In this document: positions 7,973 to 16,098 of the stretch, piece after piece
Layout of the letters: the number at the start of each line of letters is the position of its first letter
Numbering within the stretch: position 1 is the first letter of the stretch
NCBI RefSeq assembly: GCF_019145205.1
Contig: NZ_JAHSTT010000012.1
Location: 91,779 to 155,778 of the forward strand
Source of the DNA: Pseudomonas khavaziana
Lineage (GTDB): Bacteria; Pseudomonadota; Gammaproteobacteria; Pseudomonadales; Pseudomonadaceae
Reading direction: 5' to 3'
Length of the DNA stretch: 64,000 nucleotides
Made by a program: the position numbers and the translations under genes
The notes under the pieces: generated by a model
The model's input: the letters and a program-made list of their open reading frames with translations, nothing else
Told to the model about the DNA's origin: nothing
Database searches by the model: none

Positions 7973-8028
7973 GGTAGGCGTCAGGAAACTGACCGTCAAT
8001 CAGCAGCCTTTGAGTGGAGGTAATTGAT

Positions 8029-8529
8029 ATGGAATTTGCGGCTTCTTTTGCATCGCTATCCTTCAAGCCGGGAGAGGAAACATTCGGGCAGTACATGAGG
8101 CGCGCAGCGCAAACGCATAGAGACACTGCGGCCGCGTCAGAGAGGAGTCATGAGGCGCGTATCAGCGCGCTGGAGAAAGAGCTGACCGATATTAAGAAAA
8201 CCCAACCTGAGGCTTATGCGCACCAAATCAGGTTGTATAAAGAGTTGGCTTCTTTGCAGCAGCATCATGTAGGCGTAAATGCTCACGAAACCTTGCCGCT
8301 GAATCAGGTTGTCAAAGAGGTTGAATATAAGAGTCAGGAGAAGGGACTAGCTCTCAGTCGCGGTTTCAAAGCTGAGCAGGAGAGTTTGAAAGATCAACCC
8401 GTGGCGCTTGAAGCTGCGCACCGCACGTACATAGATGCACTGTCGGCAGCCCTGCCAGAAGGTGACGAGTTTTTACGAAGGGAACTGGAAGGGTTTGAGC
8501 AGATGTACCCCGATTCCCAGCCTATTTAA
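8029..8529 (+). CDS. Hypothetical coiled-coil protein
   Basis: A 166-residue protein starting at ATG 8029, 8 nt after a strong TGGAGG site. It is hydrophilic and predicted mostly helical; about residues 30-75 (SHEARISALEKELTDIKKTQ and following) look like a coiled coil. No signal peptide, membrane span or recognisable catalytic motif. Its base composition is more AT-rich than its neighbours and the surrounding gaps are AT-rich, suggesting acquired DNA. An hrp-box-like sequence precedes it. I do not recognise the family; a type III secretion substrate or chaperone is possible but unproven. Confidence 0.6.
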   Translation: MEFAASFASLSFKPGEETFGQYMRRAAQTHRDTAAASERSHEARISALEKELTDIKKTQPEAYAHQIRLYKELASLQQHHVGVNAHETLPLNQVVKEVEYKSQEKGLALSRGFKAEQESLKDQPVALEAAHRTYIDALSAALPEGDEFLRRELEGFEQMYPDSQPI

Positions 8530-8672
8530 GTTCAGCAAATTAAGATTATAGAGAAATACTTCAACGTAAATTACACGGCTCTAAAATATGGTTGAGCTGC
8601 TAATTAAAGATTTTTCATAAAAGGCTGTCAGGTTTTTCGGCGGTTTAGACATATTTGCCAGGGGGAAAGTAC

Positions 8673-8945
8673 GTGTTGGAGAATACCCGTAGAACTTATG
8701 GTGTACTGCGAGAGTTGCCCAGTGAGCTCGTGGTGCCTGAGCTCGACAGCAAAGCGAAGGACGACAATACGTCACACCGCGTTTCAAATAAGAACGTCGT
8801 AGAGCGACTTTCAGCGGTGGAGCAACTCACCACCTCCTTGCTAGCCTTGCAACGGGCCGCGCAGTCGATAGAAAATGATCTATTCAGGCAGCAGACCAAT
8901 TTTCAGCGTCATATTCATGGCGGGCTGAGAAGTCAGTTTTTATAA
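8673..8945 (+). CDS. Hypothetical small protein
   Basis: About 90 residues from a GTG at 8673, chosen because GGGGGA lies 6 nt before it; a TTG at 8655 is also in frame. Hydrophilic and helical, with a Leu/Gln-rich C-terminal helix (VVERLSAVEQLTTSLLALQRAAQSIENDL). No known domain recognised. It lies 143 nt after the previous orphan gene in the same AT-richer patch and may belong to the same acquired unit. The absence of a strong family match makes the call tentative. Confidence 0.5.
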   Translation: MLENTRRTYGVLRELPSELVVPELDSKAKDDNTSHRVSNKNVVERLSAVEQLTTSLLALQRAAQSIENDLFRQQTNFQRHIHGGLRSQFL

Positions 8946-8954
8946 GTATTAAAG

Positions 8955-9008
8955 CAGGTGGCTGATGGACGAGCCTTCAACTCAAGTTAATACAGGTTCA
9001 GCCACCTG
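8955..9008. terminator. Inverted repeat between convergent genes
   Basis: CAGGTGGCTGA (8955-8965) pairs perfectly with TCAGCCACCTG (8998-9008) across a 32-nt loop. The right arm covers the stop codon of the minus-strand flavoprotein gene. No long T-run follows on either strand, so termination activity is a guess from the convergent position. Confidence 0.45.
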
Positions 9009-10233
9009 ACGCCTCCAGCCATGCCAGTATTCCCTGTCCGCTCATGTACCCACTGGCAAAGCACCCCGTTAACAAATACCCACCGGTCGGCGCTTCCCAA
9101 TCGAGCATTTCCCCCGCACAAAAAACGCCAGGCACTTGCTTGAGCATCAGTCGTTCGTCCAATGTTTCAAAGGGTACGCCGCCTGCGGTACTGATTGCTT
9201 CATCCATTGGCCGCGTCTTCACCAACGTCAGCGGCAGCGCCTTGATATCAACGGCCAATTGCGCCGGATCATTGAAATGTTCAGTCGGCGCCAACTCGCG
9301 CAACAGCGCCGCCTTGACCCCGTCCAAGCCCAACTGACTGTGTAAATGCTTGCTCATCGACCGCGAGCCCCGTGGCTTGGCCAATGCCGCTTGCACCTTG
9401 TCCAGCGGCTTGCTCGGCAGCAAGTCGATATGCACCATGGCCGAACCGTTGCGATTGATCGCTTCACGAATGGGCGCCGACAACGCGTAAATCAAACTGC
9501 CTTCGATGCCGGTGGCGGTGATCACGCATTCACCCAGGCGAGGCGGGTCATCGGGCAGGCCAATGGCGACGTTTTTCAACGGCGCCCCAGCGAATTTGCT
9601 GACCAGCAACTCACTCCAGGCTAATACGTCGAAACCGCAGTTGCTCGGTTGCAAGCGCACATAGGGCACGCCTTTGTCTTCCAGCAGCTTGAGCCAGGCG
9701 CCATCAGAGCCCAGGCGCGACCAACTGCCGCCGCCCAGGGCCAGTAACACCGCATCGCTGTGGACAACTTTGTCGCCGTCCGGGCTGTGGATAAGTAAAC
9801 CGCCTTCGGTATTCCAGCCGAGCCAACGATGGCGTGTGTGGATAACCACGCCCTGATCGCGCAGGCGTTTTAGCCAGGCTCGCAGCAGGGGAGCGGCTTT
9901 CATGTCGGTAGGAAACACCCGCCCGGAGGTGCCGATAAAGGTTTCGATGCCCAGGCCATGAATCCATTCGCACAACGCTTCGGCTCCGAACGCCCGCAGC
10001 AACGGCGCCATATGCGGCGCGCGTTCGGCGTAACGGGAGACAAACGCCGGATAGTCCTCGGAGTGGGTGATGTTCATCCCGCCTACACCGGCCAGCAGGA
10101 ATTTGCGCCCCACCGAGGGCATGCCGTCGTACAGGTCTACCCGCACCCCTGCCTGGCTCAAGACCTCAGCGGCCATTAGCCCGGCGGGGCCACCGCCGAT
10201 AATGGTGACGTGGTGAGAAGAGGTCCGAGGCAT
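8998..10233 (-). CDS. HI0933-like flavoprotein (TIGR03862-type NAD(P)/FAD-dependent oxidoreductase)
   Basis: A 411-residue protein from MPRTSSHHVTIIGGGPAGLM. GGGPAGLMAAEVLSQAGVRVDLYD is the FAD Rossmann motif; GRKFLLAGVGGMNITHSE, SGRVFPTDMKAAPLLRAW and, near the end, ISTAGGV and GEMLDWEAPTGGYLLTGCFASG are the hallmark blocks of the HI0933/YhiN-like family. It should bind FAD; its reaction is not known. The frame is open upstream to 10299, but the ATG at 10233 immediately precedes the Rossmann fold. It is 170 nt downstream of, and in the same orientation as, the deacetylase gene. Confidence 0.9.
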   Translation of the reverse strand: MPRTSSHHVTIIGGGPAGLMAAEVLSQAGVRVDLYDGMPSVGRKFLLAGVGGMNITHSEDYPAFVSRYAERAPHMAPLLRAFGAEALCEWIHGLGIETFIGTSGRVFPTDMKAAPLLRAWLKRLRDQGVVIHTRHRWLGWNTEGGLLIHSPDGDKVVHSDAVLLALGGGSWSRLGSDGAWLKLLEDKGVPYVRLQPSNCGFDVLAWSELLVSKFAGAPLKNVAIGLPDDPPRLGECVITATGIEGSLIYALSAPIREAINRNGSAMVHIDLLPSKPLDKVQAALAKPRGSRSMSKHLHSQLGLDGVKAALLRELAPTEHFNDPAQLAVDIKALPLTLVKTRPMDEAISTAGGVPFETLDERLMLKQVPGVFCAGEMLDWEAPTGGYLLTGCFASGYMSGQGILAWLEASGG

Positions 10234-10358
10234 GGCAGGGCTACTGTCGCTTGAATAGGCCGAGCATTCTACCCGACGAAGGCGCGGCTGCCTGATCAAA
10301 AAACGTACACTTTCCTACAGGCCATACGGCGGCTAGCCTGCAGGCGCTTACGCTCAAG

Positions 10359-10367
10359 TTATCCACA
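10359..10367 (+). promoter_or_regulatory. Perfect DnaA box (TTATCCACA)
   Basis: TTATCCACA is exactly the high-affinity DnaA site. It stands alone in the gap between the flavoprotein and deacetylase genes, with no cluster of further boxes, so it is not an origin. Confidence 0.4.
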
Positions 10368-10403
10368 GGCCGTTCCACAGGCATTGTGGGTAACGCCCAT
10401 AGT

Positions 10404-11324
10404 TCAATGACAACCTGATGACGACCACACCCGCTGGGCGCTGTGGTGCAGGATGCCGTGGCGGCGGGCCAGGGCCAGGCGGTCTTTGCTGTAGCCGCCG
10501 CCGATCACGCCCATTACCGGAATGTCGCGACCCAGGCAGTGGCGCATCACGCTTTCATCACGGGCGGCGAGGCCTGCGTCTGTCAGCTTGAGGTAACCGA
10601 GGGCGTCATCCTTGTGTACATCCACGCCGGCGTCGTACAGCACCAGGTCGGGCTGGTAGAGCGGCAACAGGTAGTTGAGCGTGTCTTCCACCACCTTGAG
10701 GTAGTCGGCATCGCCCATGCCCATGGGCAGCGGGATGTCCCAATCACTCTGGGCCTTACGCGCCGGAAAGTTCTTTTCGCAGTGCAGCGACACGGTGATG
10801 GCGTCCGGCGTGTCGTGGAGGATGCGTGCGGTGCCGTCGCCCTGGTGCACGTCGCAATCGAAGATCAACACGCGATTGACCCGACCGCTGGCCAGCAGGT
10901 AATGGCTGATCACTGCCAGGTCATTGAAGATGCAGAAGCCCGCAGGGTAATCGTAGTGGGCGTGATGGGTGCCGCCGGCCAAATGGCAGGCCAGGCCATG
11001 TTCGAGGGCTTGTTCAGCCGCCAGTATCGAGCCGCCTACCGCACGCACGGTACGCCGCGCCAGTGCTTCGCTCCAGGGCAGGCCGAGGCGGCGCTGGTCT
11101 TCGCGGGACAATTGGCCGCTCATGTAGCGTTCGATATACCCAGGTTCATGGGCCAAGGCCAGGATATCCGCTGGACACAATTGCGGGCGCAGCAATTGGC
11201 TGTCTTGGGTCAAGCCAGTGTTCACCAGGTGGTCGCGCAGCAGGCGAAACTTGTCCATGGGGAACCGGTGGTCCGCCGGGAACTCGGGGCTGTAGTCTTC
11301 GTGGTAGATCAATGGCAAAGGCAT
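10404..11324 (-). CDS. Histone deacetylase family protein (class II-like/AcuC-like)
   Basis: A 306-residue protein from MPLPLIYHEDYSPEFPADHRFPM. LAGGTHHAHYDYPAGFCIFNDLAV holds the tandem His motif, FDCDVHQGDGTA the Zn-binding Asp/His pair, and YDAGVDVHKDDALG the third metal Asp. The family removes acyl groups from acetyl-lysine, polyamines or acetoin-like substrates in bacteria; the substrate here is unknown. The frame is open further upstream (to 11372), but PLPLIYHEDY is the usual start. It is divergent from the GNAT acetyltransferase gene (76 nt), an interesting acyl-addition/removal pairing that may be coincidence. Confidence 0.9.
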   Translation of the reverse strand: MPLPLIYHEDYSPEFPADHRFPMDKFRLLRDHLVNTGLTQDSQLLRPQLCPADILALAHEPGYIERYMSGQLSREDQRRLGLPWSEALARRTVRAVGGSILAAEQALEHGLACHLAGGTHHAHYDYPAGFCIFNDLAVISHYLLASGRVNRVLIFDCDVHQGDGTARILHDTPDAITVSLHCEKNFPARKAQSDWDIPLPMGMGDADYLKVVEDTLNYLLPLYQPDLVLYDAGVDVHKDDALGYLKLTDAGLAARDESVMRHCLGRDIPVMGVIGGGYSKDRLALARRHGILHHSAQRVWSSSGCH

Positions 11325-11400
11325 GGGATTTTCTGACGGGAACCTGCGAAGGATCTTAACAGCGCTGTACACTCACGCACATGGCAAGGGAGGGGGCCCC

Positions 11401-11970
11401 ATGGAGCCGATATTGGAATTGGAAAGTGCACGCCTGCTAATGCGCCAATGGCGCGACAGCGACCTGCCGGACTTTGCGCGCATGTGCGCCGACCCACAAG
11501 TGATGCGCTATTTTCCGGCCAGGTTGAGCCATCTGGAAAGCGCCGCATTGATCGGTCGCGTTCGCGGGCATTTCGCGGAGTACGGCTTCGGTTTTTGGGC
11601 CTTGCAGCGCAAGGATACCGGCGAATTTATCGGTCTGACCGGGCTGCAGAATGTCAGCTTCGAAGCCGGCTTTACACCGGCAGTGGAAATCGGCTGGCGC
11701 CTGGCCCGCGAACACTGGGGCCTGGGCTATGCCAGTGAGGCGGCCTGGACCGCGTTGCGCTGCGGCTTCGACCGTTTGCAACTGGACGAGGTTGTAGCCT
11801 TCACCACAGAGGCCAATCAGCCTTCACAAAAAGTCATGCAGGCCATCGGTATGCATTACGATCCGCAGGCAGATTTTGAACACCCCAAGGTCGCAGCGGA
11901 TGACCCGCTGCGCCCTCATGTTTTGTACCGCATCACCCGCGCCCAATGGTTGGACACGCTGCATGGATAA
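11401..11970 (+). CDS. GNAT family N-acetyltransferase (RimJ/RimL-like)
   Basis: A 189-residue protein starting at ATG 11401 behind GGGAGGGG. LESARLLMRQWRDSDLPDFARM is the typical start of the Acetyltransf_3 (RimJ/RimL) group; VEIGWRLAREHWGLGYASEAAWTALRCGF is the acetyl-CoA pyrophosphate-binding motif, and TTEANQPSQKVMQAIGM the final motif. It should transfer an acetyl group from acetyl-CoA to a protein N-terminus or small amine. Followed 38 nt later by tesB on the same strand, so probably a transcription unit with it and the HAD gene. Confidence 0.9.
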   Translation: MEPILELESARLLMRQWRDSDLPDFARMCADPQVMRYFPARLSHLESAALIGRVRGHFAEYGFGFWALQRKDTGEFIGLTGLQNVSFEAGFTPAVEIGWRLAREHWGLGYASEAAWTALRCGFDRLQLDEVVAFTTEANQPSQKVMQAIGMHYDPQADFEHPKVAADDPLRPHVLYRITRAQWLDTLHG

Positions 11971-12008
11971 GCAGCCCGGAATGCCCTATTGATTGCAGGA
12001 GTTGCTCT

Positions 12009-12878
12009 ATGAGCCAAGTATTGGAAGATCTGGTGGACTTGCTGACCCTGGAACCGATCGAGGAAAACCTCTTTCGCGGCCGCAGCCAGGACCTGGGCTT
12101 TCGCCAGTTGTTCGGCGGCCAAGTGCTCGGCCAGTCGCTGTCGGCGGCCAGCCAGACGGTAGAAGAAGCGCGGCATGTGCATTCCCTGCACGGTTATTTC
12201 CTGCGCCCTGGCGATGCAGCCTTGCCGGTGGTGTATTCGGTGGACCGCGTACGCGACGGCGGCAGTTTCAGCACTCGGCGGGTAACGGCGATCCAGAAGG
12301 GCAACCCGATCTTTACGTGCACCACCTCGTTCCAGTACGACGAACAAGGCTTCGATCACCAGACCACCATGCCGATGGTGGTCGGCCCGGAAAACCTGCC
12401 GTCGGAGCTGGAGCTGACCAAGCAACGTGCGCATCTTATTCCCGAACACATGCGCGACAAGCTGCTGTGCCCCAAGCCCATCGAAGTGCGCCCGGTCACC
12501 GAAAAAGACCCGTTCAACCCGCAGCCGTCCGACCCGGTCAAGTACGTGTGGTTTCGTGCCGATGGCGCCCTGGCGGACGCGCCGGCGCTGCATAAGTACC
12601 TGCTGGCTTACGCCTCGGACTTCGGCCTGCTGACGACTTCGTTGCTGCCCCATGGCAAGACCGTGTGGCAGAAAGACATGCAGGTCGCCAGTCTCGACCA
12701 CGCGCTGTGGTTCCATGCGGACCTGCGTGCCGATGACTGGTTGCTGTATGCCATGGATAGCCCGTGGGCCGGCAACTCCCGGGGCTTTTCCCGTGGCAGC
12801 GTGTACAACCGCTCCGGGCAACTGGTGGCCTCGGTGACCCAGGAAGGTTTGATCCGCCATCGCAAGGACTGGGCATGA
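12009..12878 (+). CDS. tesB: Acyl-CoA thioesterase II
   Basis: A 289-residue double hot-dog protein, close to the length of E. coli TesB. LFRGRSQDLGFRQLFGGQVLGQSLSAA and HSLHGYFLRPGDAALPVVYSVDRVRDGGSFSTRRVTAIQKG are the N-terminal TesB block; ASLDHALWFHADLRADDWLLYAMDSPWAGNSRG contains the conserved Asp and Ser/Thr catalytic region, and GSVYNRSGQLVASVTQEGLIR the final Gln. It hydrolyses medium- to long-chain acyl-CoA to free fatty acid and CoA in the cytoplasm. It overlaps the HAD gene by four bases (ATGA), so the two are translationally coupled. Confidence 0.95.
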   Translation: MSQVLEDLVDLLTLEPIEENLFRGRSQDLGFRQLFGGQVLGQSLSAASQTVEEARHVHSLHGYFLRPGDAALPVVYSVDRVRDGGSFSTRRVTAIQKGNPIFTCTTSFQYDEQGFDHQTTMPMVVGPENLPSELELTKQRAHLIPEHMRDKLLCPKPIEVRPVTEKDPFNPQPSDPVKYVWFRADGALADAPALHKYLLAYASDFGLLTTSLLPHGKTVWQKDMQVASLDHALWFHADLRADDWLLYAMDSPWAGNSRGFSRGSVYNRSGQLVASVTQEGLIRHRKDWA

Positions 12879-13462
12879 GCCTGTCGGACATTAAGCATTG
12901 GGTGTTCGACATGGACGGCACCCTCACGGTGGCCGTGCATGATTTTGCTGCCATCCGCGTGGCGTTGGATATTGCGCCTGAGGACGACATTCTCACTCAT
13001 CTTGCTGCGTTGCCCGCAGACGTTGCAGCAGCCAAGCATGCCTGGCTACTGGAGCATGAACGCGAGCTGGCACTCGGTTCGGTCGCGGCACAAGGCGCTG
13101 TGGAACTGGTGCGTGAGTTGGCCGGGCGCGGTTATCACCTGGGTATCCTGACCCGCAATGCGCGCGAGCTGGCCCATATCACCCTGGAAGCCATCGGCCT
13201 GGCGGACTGCTTTGCCATTGAGGATGTGCTGGGGCGTGATGATGCGCCGCACAAACCTGATCCGGGTGGTTTGTTGAAACTGGCAGCGGCTTGGGATGTA
13301 GCGCCGAGTGAGATGGTGATGGTCGGGGATTATCGTTTTGACCTGGACTGTGGCCGAGCAGCGGGGACGAAAACCGTGTTGGTGAACCTGCCGGAGAACC
13401 CATGGCCGGAGTTGGCGGATTGGCATGCGGCAGACTGCGCTGCATTGCGCCAAATGATCTAG
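12875..13462 (+). CDS. HAD-superfamily hydrolase (phosphatase-like)
   Basis: A 195-residue protein beginning at the ATG that overlaps the tesB stop. VFDMDGTLT is HAD motif I (nucleophile and acid Asp), LGILTRNARELA motif II, KPDPGGLLKLAAAWDV motif III (Lys), and MVGDYRFDLDCGRAAG motif IV. The short helical cap between motifs I and II is like that of phosphoglycolate-phosphatase-type enzymes. Substrate unknown. Coupling to tesB is conserved-looking but gives no certain functional link. Confidence 0.88.
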   Translation: MSLSDIKHWVFDMDGTLTVAVHDFAAIRVALDIAPEDDILTHLAALPADVAAAKHAWLLEHERELALGSVAAQGAVELVRELAGRGYHLGILTRNARELAHITLEAIGLADCFAIEDVLGRDDAPHKPDPGGLLKLAAAWDVAPSEMVMVGDYRFDLDCGRAAGTKTVLVNLPENPWPELADWHAADCAALRQMI

Positions 13463-13479
13463 CCCAGACAATAGAGATC

Positions 13480-13574
13480 AAATGTGGGAGGGGGCTTGCT
13501 CCCGATTGCAGTGTGTCAGCCAGCCTATGTTTAGCTGGCACACCGCAATCGGGAGCAAGCCCCCTCCCACATTT
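13480..13574. repeat. REPIN-like palindromic repeat, family A, copy 2
   Basis: Inverted GTGGGAGGGGGCTTGCTCCC cores, extended by GATTGCAGTGTG / CACACCGCAATC with one mismatch. It lies between the convergent HAD gene and the secreted hydrolase gene. Confidence 0.9.
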
Positions 13575-13594
13575 TGATTGAGTTCCTTCAGGTG

Positions 13595-14569
13595 CTACTG
13601 GGCAAACAGCACCTTTTCTCCCTCTGGCGAGGTAAACATCTTATCCCCGTTATGCCCCACCCCCGGCACTTCCACCAGCTTGTGAGTCAGCTGCGGATGA
13701 CGCTGCCTGAGGTAGTCAAAGTAGTTATGCCCACGAATCAGTCGATACGCGCCCTGGGTCTCGGCCTCGCAGCCTTTATCTAACGCCGGGTGGTTGGGGT
13801 CGGTGTCTTGCTGGCCCAGCAGGTAGGTGATGTCGCGTGAGACGTAGGCTTGTTCCAGTTGCTGGGCGCCTCGCTCACCCACGTAATCCGGCAGGTTTTG
13901 CATGCCGTATTTCCAGTCGTTGAAGCTTGGGCAACTGGCCGTATCGAACGGCACCGGCCGCTGCGGGCTGAAGTAGGCGTAGGACGATGGGTTGGCCACC
14001 ACGTACCGCAGGCTGATGCCTTCGGTTTTCAGCAACGGGTGGTCATGGCCGGTGAGGGCGAAGCGTTGGACGACTTGGCCGCCACCGGAATGCCCGGCGA
14101 TCACGATTTCTTTCAACGCCGGGAACAGCTTGCGGTTGCCCAGGTGCTTGATGATCTGGTCCAGAACGCCATAAGAACTGACCTGCCCAGGCGCGGTGGA
14201 AGCTTCGCCAGCCATCCAGTCGTTGCCCTTCCAACGCAATACCTGATTGCCCAGATGGTTGCGCTTCACGTCCGATTGATTCAGAAACTGCGGCGCGATC
14301 ACCAGCGTAGTGCCGCCGACCCCGGCATGGGTGGCGGCGTCGATACCGCTTTGCAGGTAGGTCTGCGCATTGCGCAGGCGGCCATGCACGATGATCAGCG
14401 CACGCGTGACCTTGGGCAGCGGCTGGCGCCAGTCCTGGCTCACGCCGAGGCTGAGGTCGCCGGCCTCCAGATGAAAGCGATCGGGGCTGACCACCTTAAC
14501 GCCGTGTTCGGCCGCCAGGGTGCAGCAGGACACGAACACACCCAGCAGCAACCCCAATCGTTTGATCAT
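13595..14569 (-). CDS. Secreted alpha/beta hydrolase-fold protein
   Basis: A 324-residue protein with a signal peptide (MIKRLGLLLGVFVSCCTLAAEHG, likely cleaved after about residue 20). ALIIVHGRLRNAQTY is the oxyanion-loop block and EIVIAGHSGGGQVVQRFAL carries the nucleophile elbow GHSGG; the final VPGVGHNGDKMF supplies the His. It is probably an exported esterase, lipase or amidase of unknown substrate. The ATG directly follows the TAA stop of the ypfJ gene (TAAATG), so it is the second gene of that operon and translationally coupled. Confidence 0.85.
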   Translation of the reverse strand: MIKRLGLLLGVFVSCCTLAAEHGVKVVSPDRFHLEAGDLSLGVSQDWRQPLPKVTRALIIVHGRLRNAQTYLQSGIDAATHAGVGGTTLVIAPQFLNQSDVKRNHLGNQVLRWKGNDWMAGEASTAPGQVSSYGVLDQIIKHLGNRKLFPALKEIVIAGHSGGGQVVQRFALTGHDHPLLKTEGISLRYVVANPSSYAYFSPQRPVPFDTASCPSFNDWKYGMQNLPDYVGERGAQQLEQAYVSRDITYLLGQQDTDPNHPALDKGCEAETQGAYRLIRGHNYFDYLRQRHPQLTHKLVEVPGVGHNGDKMFTSPEGEKVLFAQ

Positions 14570-15457
14570 TTAGAGACTCTTGGCCGCGAAGGTGTCGCAT
14601 TGAGAGATCTGACCCTGGGCGAAGCCGGTCTTGAACCAGCGCACGCGCTGGGCCGAGGTACCGTGGGTAAACGAGTCCGGCACTACGCGCCCTTGCCCCT
14701 GTTGCTGCAAACGGTCATCGCCAATGGCGTTGGCGGCGTTCAGTGCCGCTTCGATATCACCGGGTTCCAGCCAGTTAAGCCGTTTCTGTGCGCGGTTGGC
14801 CCACACCCCGGCAAAGCAGTCGGCTTGCAGTTCCTGGCGTACCAGCAAGCCGCCGTCGCCTTGCATCTGCCGACCTTGCTGGCGCGCTGCCTGGATTTTG
14901 GATGAGATACCCAGCAACGTTTGCACGTGGTGTCCGACTTCGTGGGCGATCACATAAGCCTGGGCGAATTCGCCGGATGCCTGGAAGCGCTGGGACATTT
15001 CCCGGAAGAAATCCAGGTCCAGGTACACCTGTTGGTCAGCCGGGCAATAGAACGGGCCGCTGGCGGAGGTGGCGCCGCCACAGGCCGAGTTCACCCGGCC
15101 ACGGAACAGGATCAGCTTCGGGTTCTTGTAGGCCAGGCCGTTTTCCTGGAACACCTGGCCCCAGGTGTCTTCGGTGTCGCCCAGCACGGCCCGCACGAAG
15201 TCGGCCTGCTGGTCATTGGCCGGTGGTGCCTGGCGCGACTGGGTACTGACCGACGGTGCCTGTTCCATCTGGCCGCTTAACTGGCCGAGAATCTGCATCG
15301 GGTCCTGCCCGGTCAACCAGCCAATGCCCACGATCAGCACAATCGCCGTCAGGCTCAGGCCCTTGCCGCCGCCAAAGCGCATGCCGCCACCGCCGCCGCC
15401 ACTGTCATTGCGGGCATCGACCACGTTGTCGCTGCGTCTGCCTTTTTTCCATAGCAT
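14570..15457 (-). CDS. ypfJ: YpfJ-type neutral zinc metallopeptidase
   Basis: A 295-residue protein. A cytoplasmic start (MLWKKGRRSDNVVDARN) is followed by a glycine run, one transmembrane helix (about residues 34-50, LSLTAIVLIVGIGWLTG) and an extracytoplasmic domain with FRGRVNSACGGATSASGPFYCPADQQVYLDLDFF and the zinc site YVIAHEVGHHVQ, then ELQADCFAGVWA with a further metal/catalytic Glu. This is the YpfJ (zinc_peptidase, DUF2293-unrelated) family, common in proteobacteria and of uncertain substrate. It is followed without any gap by the secreted hydrolase. Confidence 0.9.
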   Translation of the reverse strand: MLWKKGRRSDNVVDARNDSGGGGGGMRFGGGKGLSLTAIVLIVGIGWLTGQDPMQILGQLSGQMEQAPSVSTQSRQAPPANDQQADFVRAVLGDTEDTWGQVFQENGLAYKNPKLILFRGRVNSACGGATSASGPFYCPADQQVYLDLDFFREMSQRFQASGEFAQAYVIAHEVGHHVQTLLGISSKIQAARQQGRQMQGDGGLLVRQELQADCFAGVWANRAQKRLNWLEPGDIEAALNAANAIGDDRLQQQGQGRVVPDSFTHGTSAQRVRWFKTGFAQGQISQCDTFAAKSL

Positions 15458-15502
15458 GGGAGCAATCCTCTGTGTGCTAACCGTGAGTGATTATGGTCGG
15501 TA

Positions 15503-15913
15503 TTAACGGCAATAGCCTTCGCCCGTGGCGACGATCAGGCAGTCTTTTTTATCCGCCAGCCATTTCAGGCCGGTGGCGGCACCGTCGCCGGCGCGCAGCA
15601 GTTGCGGGCCGTCCGGGCGGGTGAAGGCAATGCCATCTTCGGCCGCTTCACCCTTGAAGGTGCCGGAATCTGCGGCGTCGAGGCCGTATTGCATGGTCAG
15701 AATGTAGTGACCGCGGCCAACGCTGTCGTCCTTGGCGATGATCAGGTTCAAGCCCTCGACGCCGATCCACTTGCCAACCCACTGGTCGGTCGGGGGCGTT
15801 TGCGGCACGAGGGTGGCCTGTACAGAGGGTGGCGCAGGTTTGGGCGCTTCCTTGGCTTTATCGCAGGCGGTAAGCAGGGCGACGGCAGAAAGAACAAAGA
15901 GGATTTTTTTCAT
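15503..15913 (-). CDS. Small lipoprotein
   Basis: A 136-residue protein with a lipoprotein signal peptide: MKKILFVLSAVALLTAC, with a lipobox (LLTAC) placing the lipidated Cys at residue 17, followed by D (a residue that in E. coli favours inner-membrane retention). A Pro/Ala linker precedes a small beta-rich domain (WVGKWIGVEGLNLIIAKDD ... HYILTMQYGLDAADSGTFKGEA) with two further Cys near the C-terminus (KKDCLIVATGEGYC). No family name recognised; similar lipoproteins are common in pseudomonads. It is 45 nt upstream of ypfJ on the same strand. Confidence 0.75.
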   Translation of the reverse strand: MKKILFVLSAVALLTACDKAKEAPKPAPPSVQATLVPQTPPTDQWVGKWIGVEGLNLIIAKDDSVGRGHYILTMQYGLDAADSGTFKGEAAEDGIAFTRPDGPQLLRAGDGAATGLKWLADKKDCLIVATGEGYCR

Positions 15914-16098
15914 AGCGGCAAGGCCTTGGTTAAAAAGTGTGCAGCGCCGGGGCGAGCGTGCAGGGTTGGACTCGATTCCAGTGATTTAGTGCGCTGTTCG
16001 CCCACTGTTTGGTTATGCTCTCGGGGCAGACCCATGCCCGGCTGCTAGATTACTCGGTTGAGTGCTACCGCGTTGAACTCGCCACGCAAGAGAATTCC

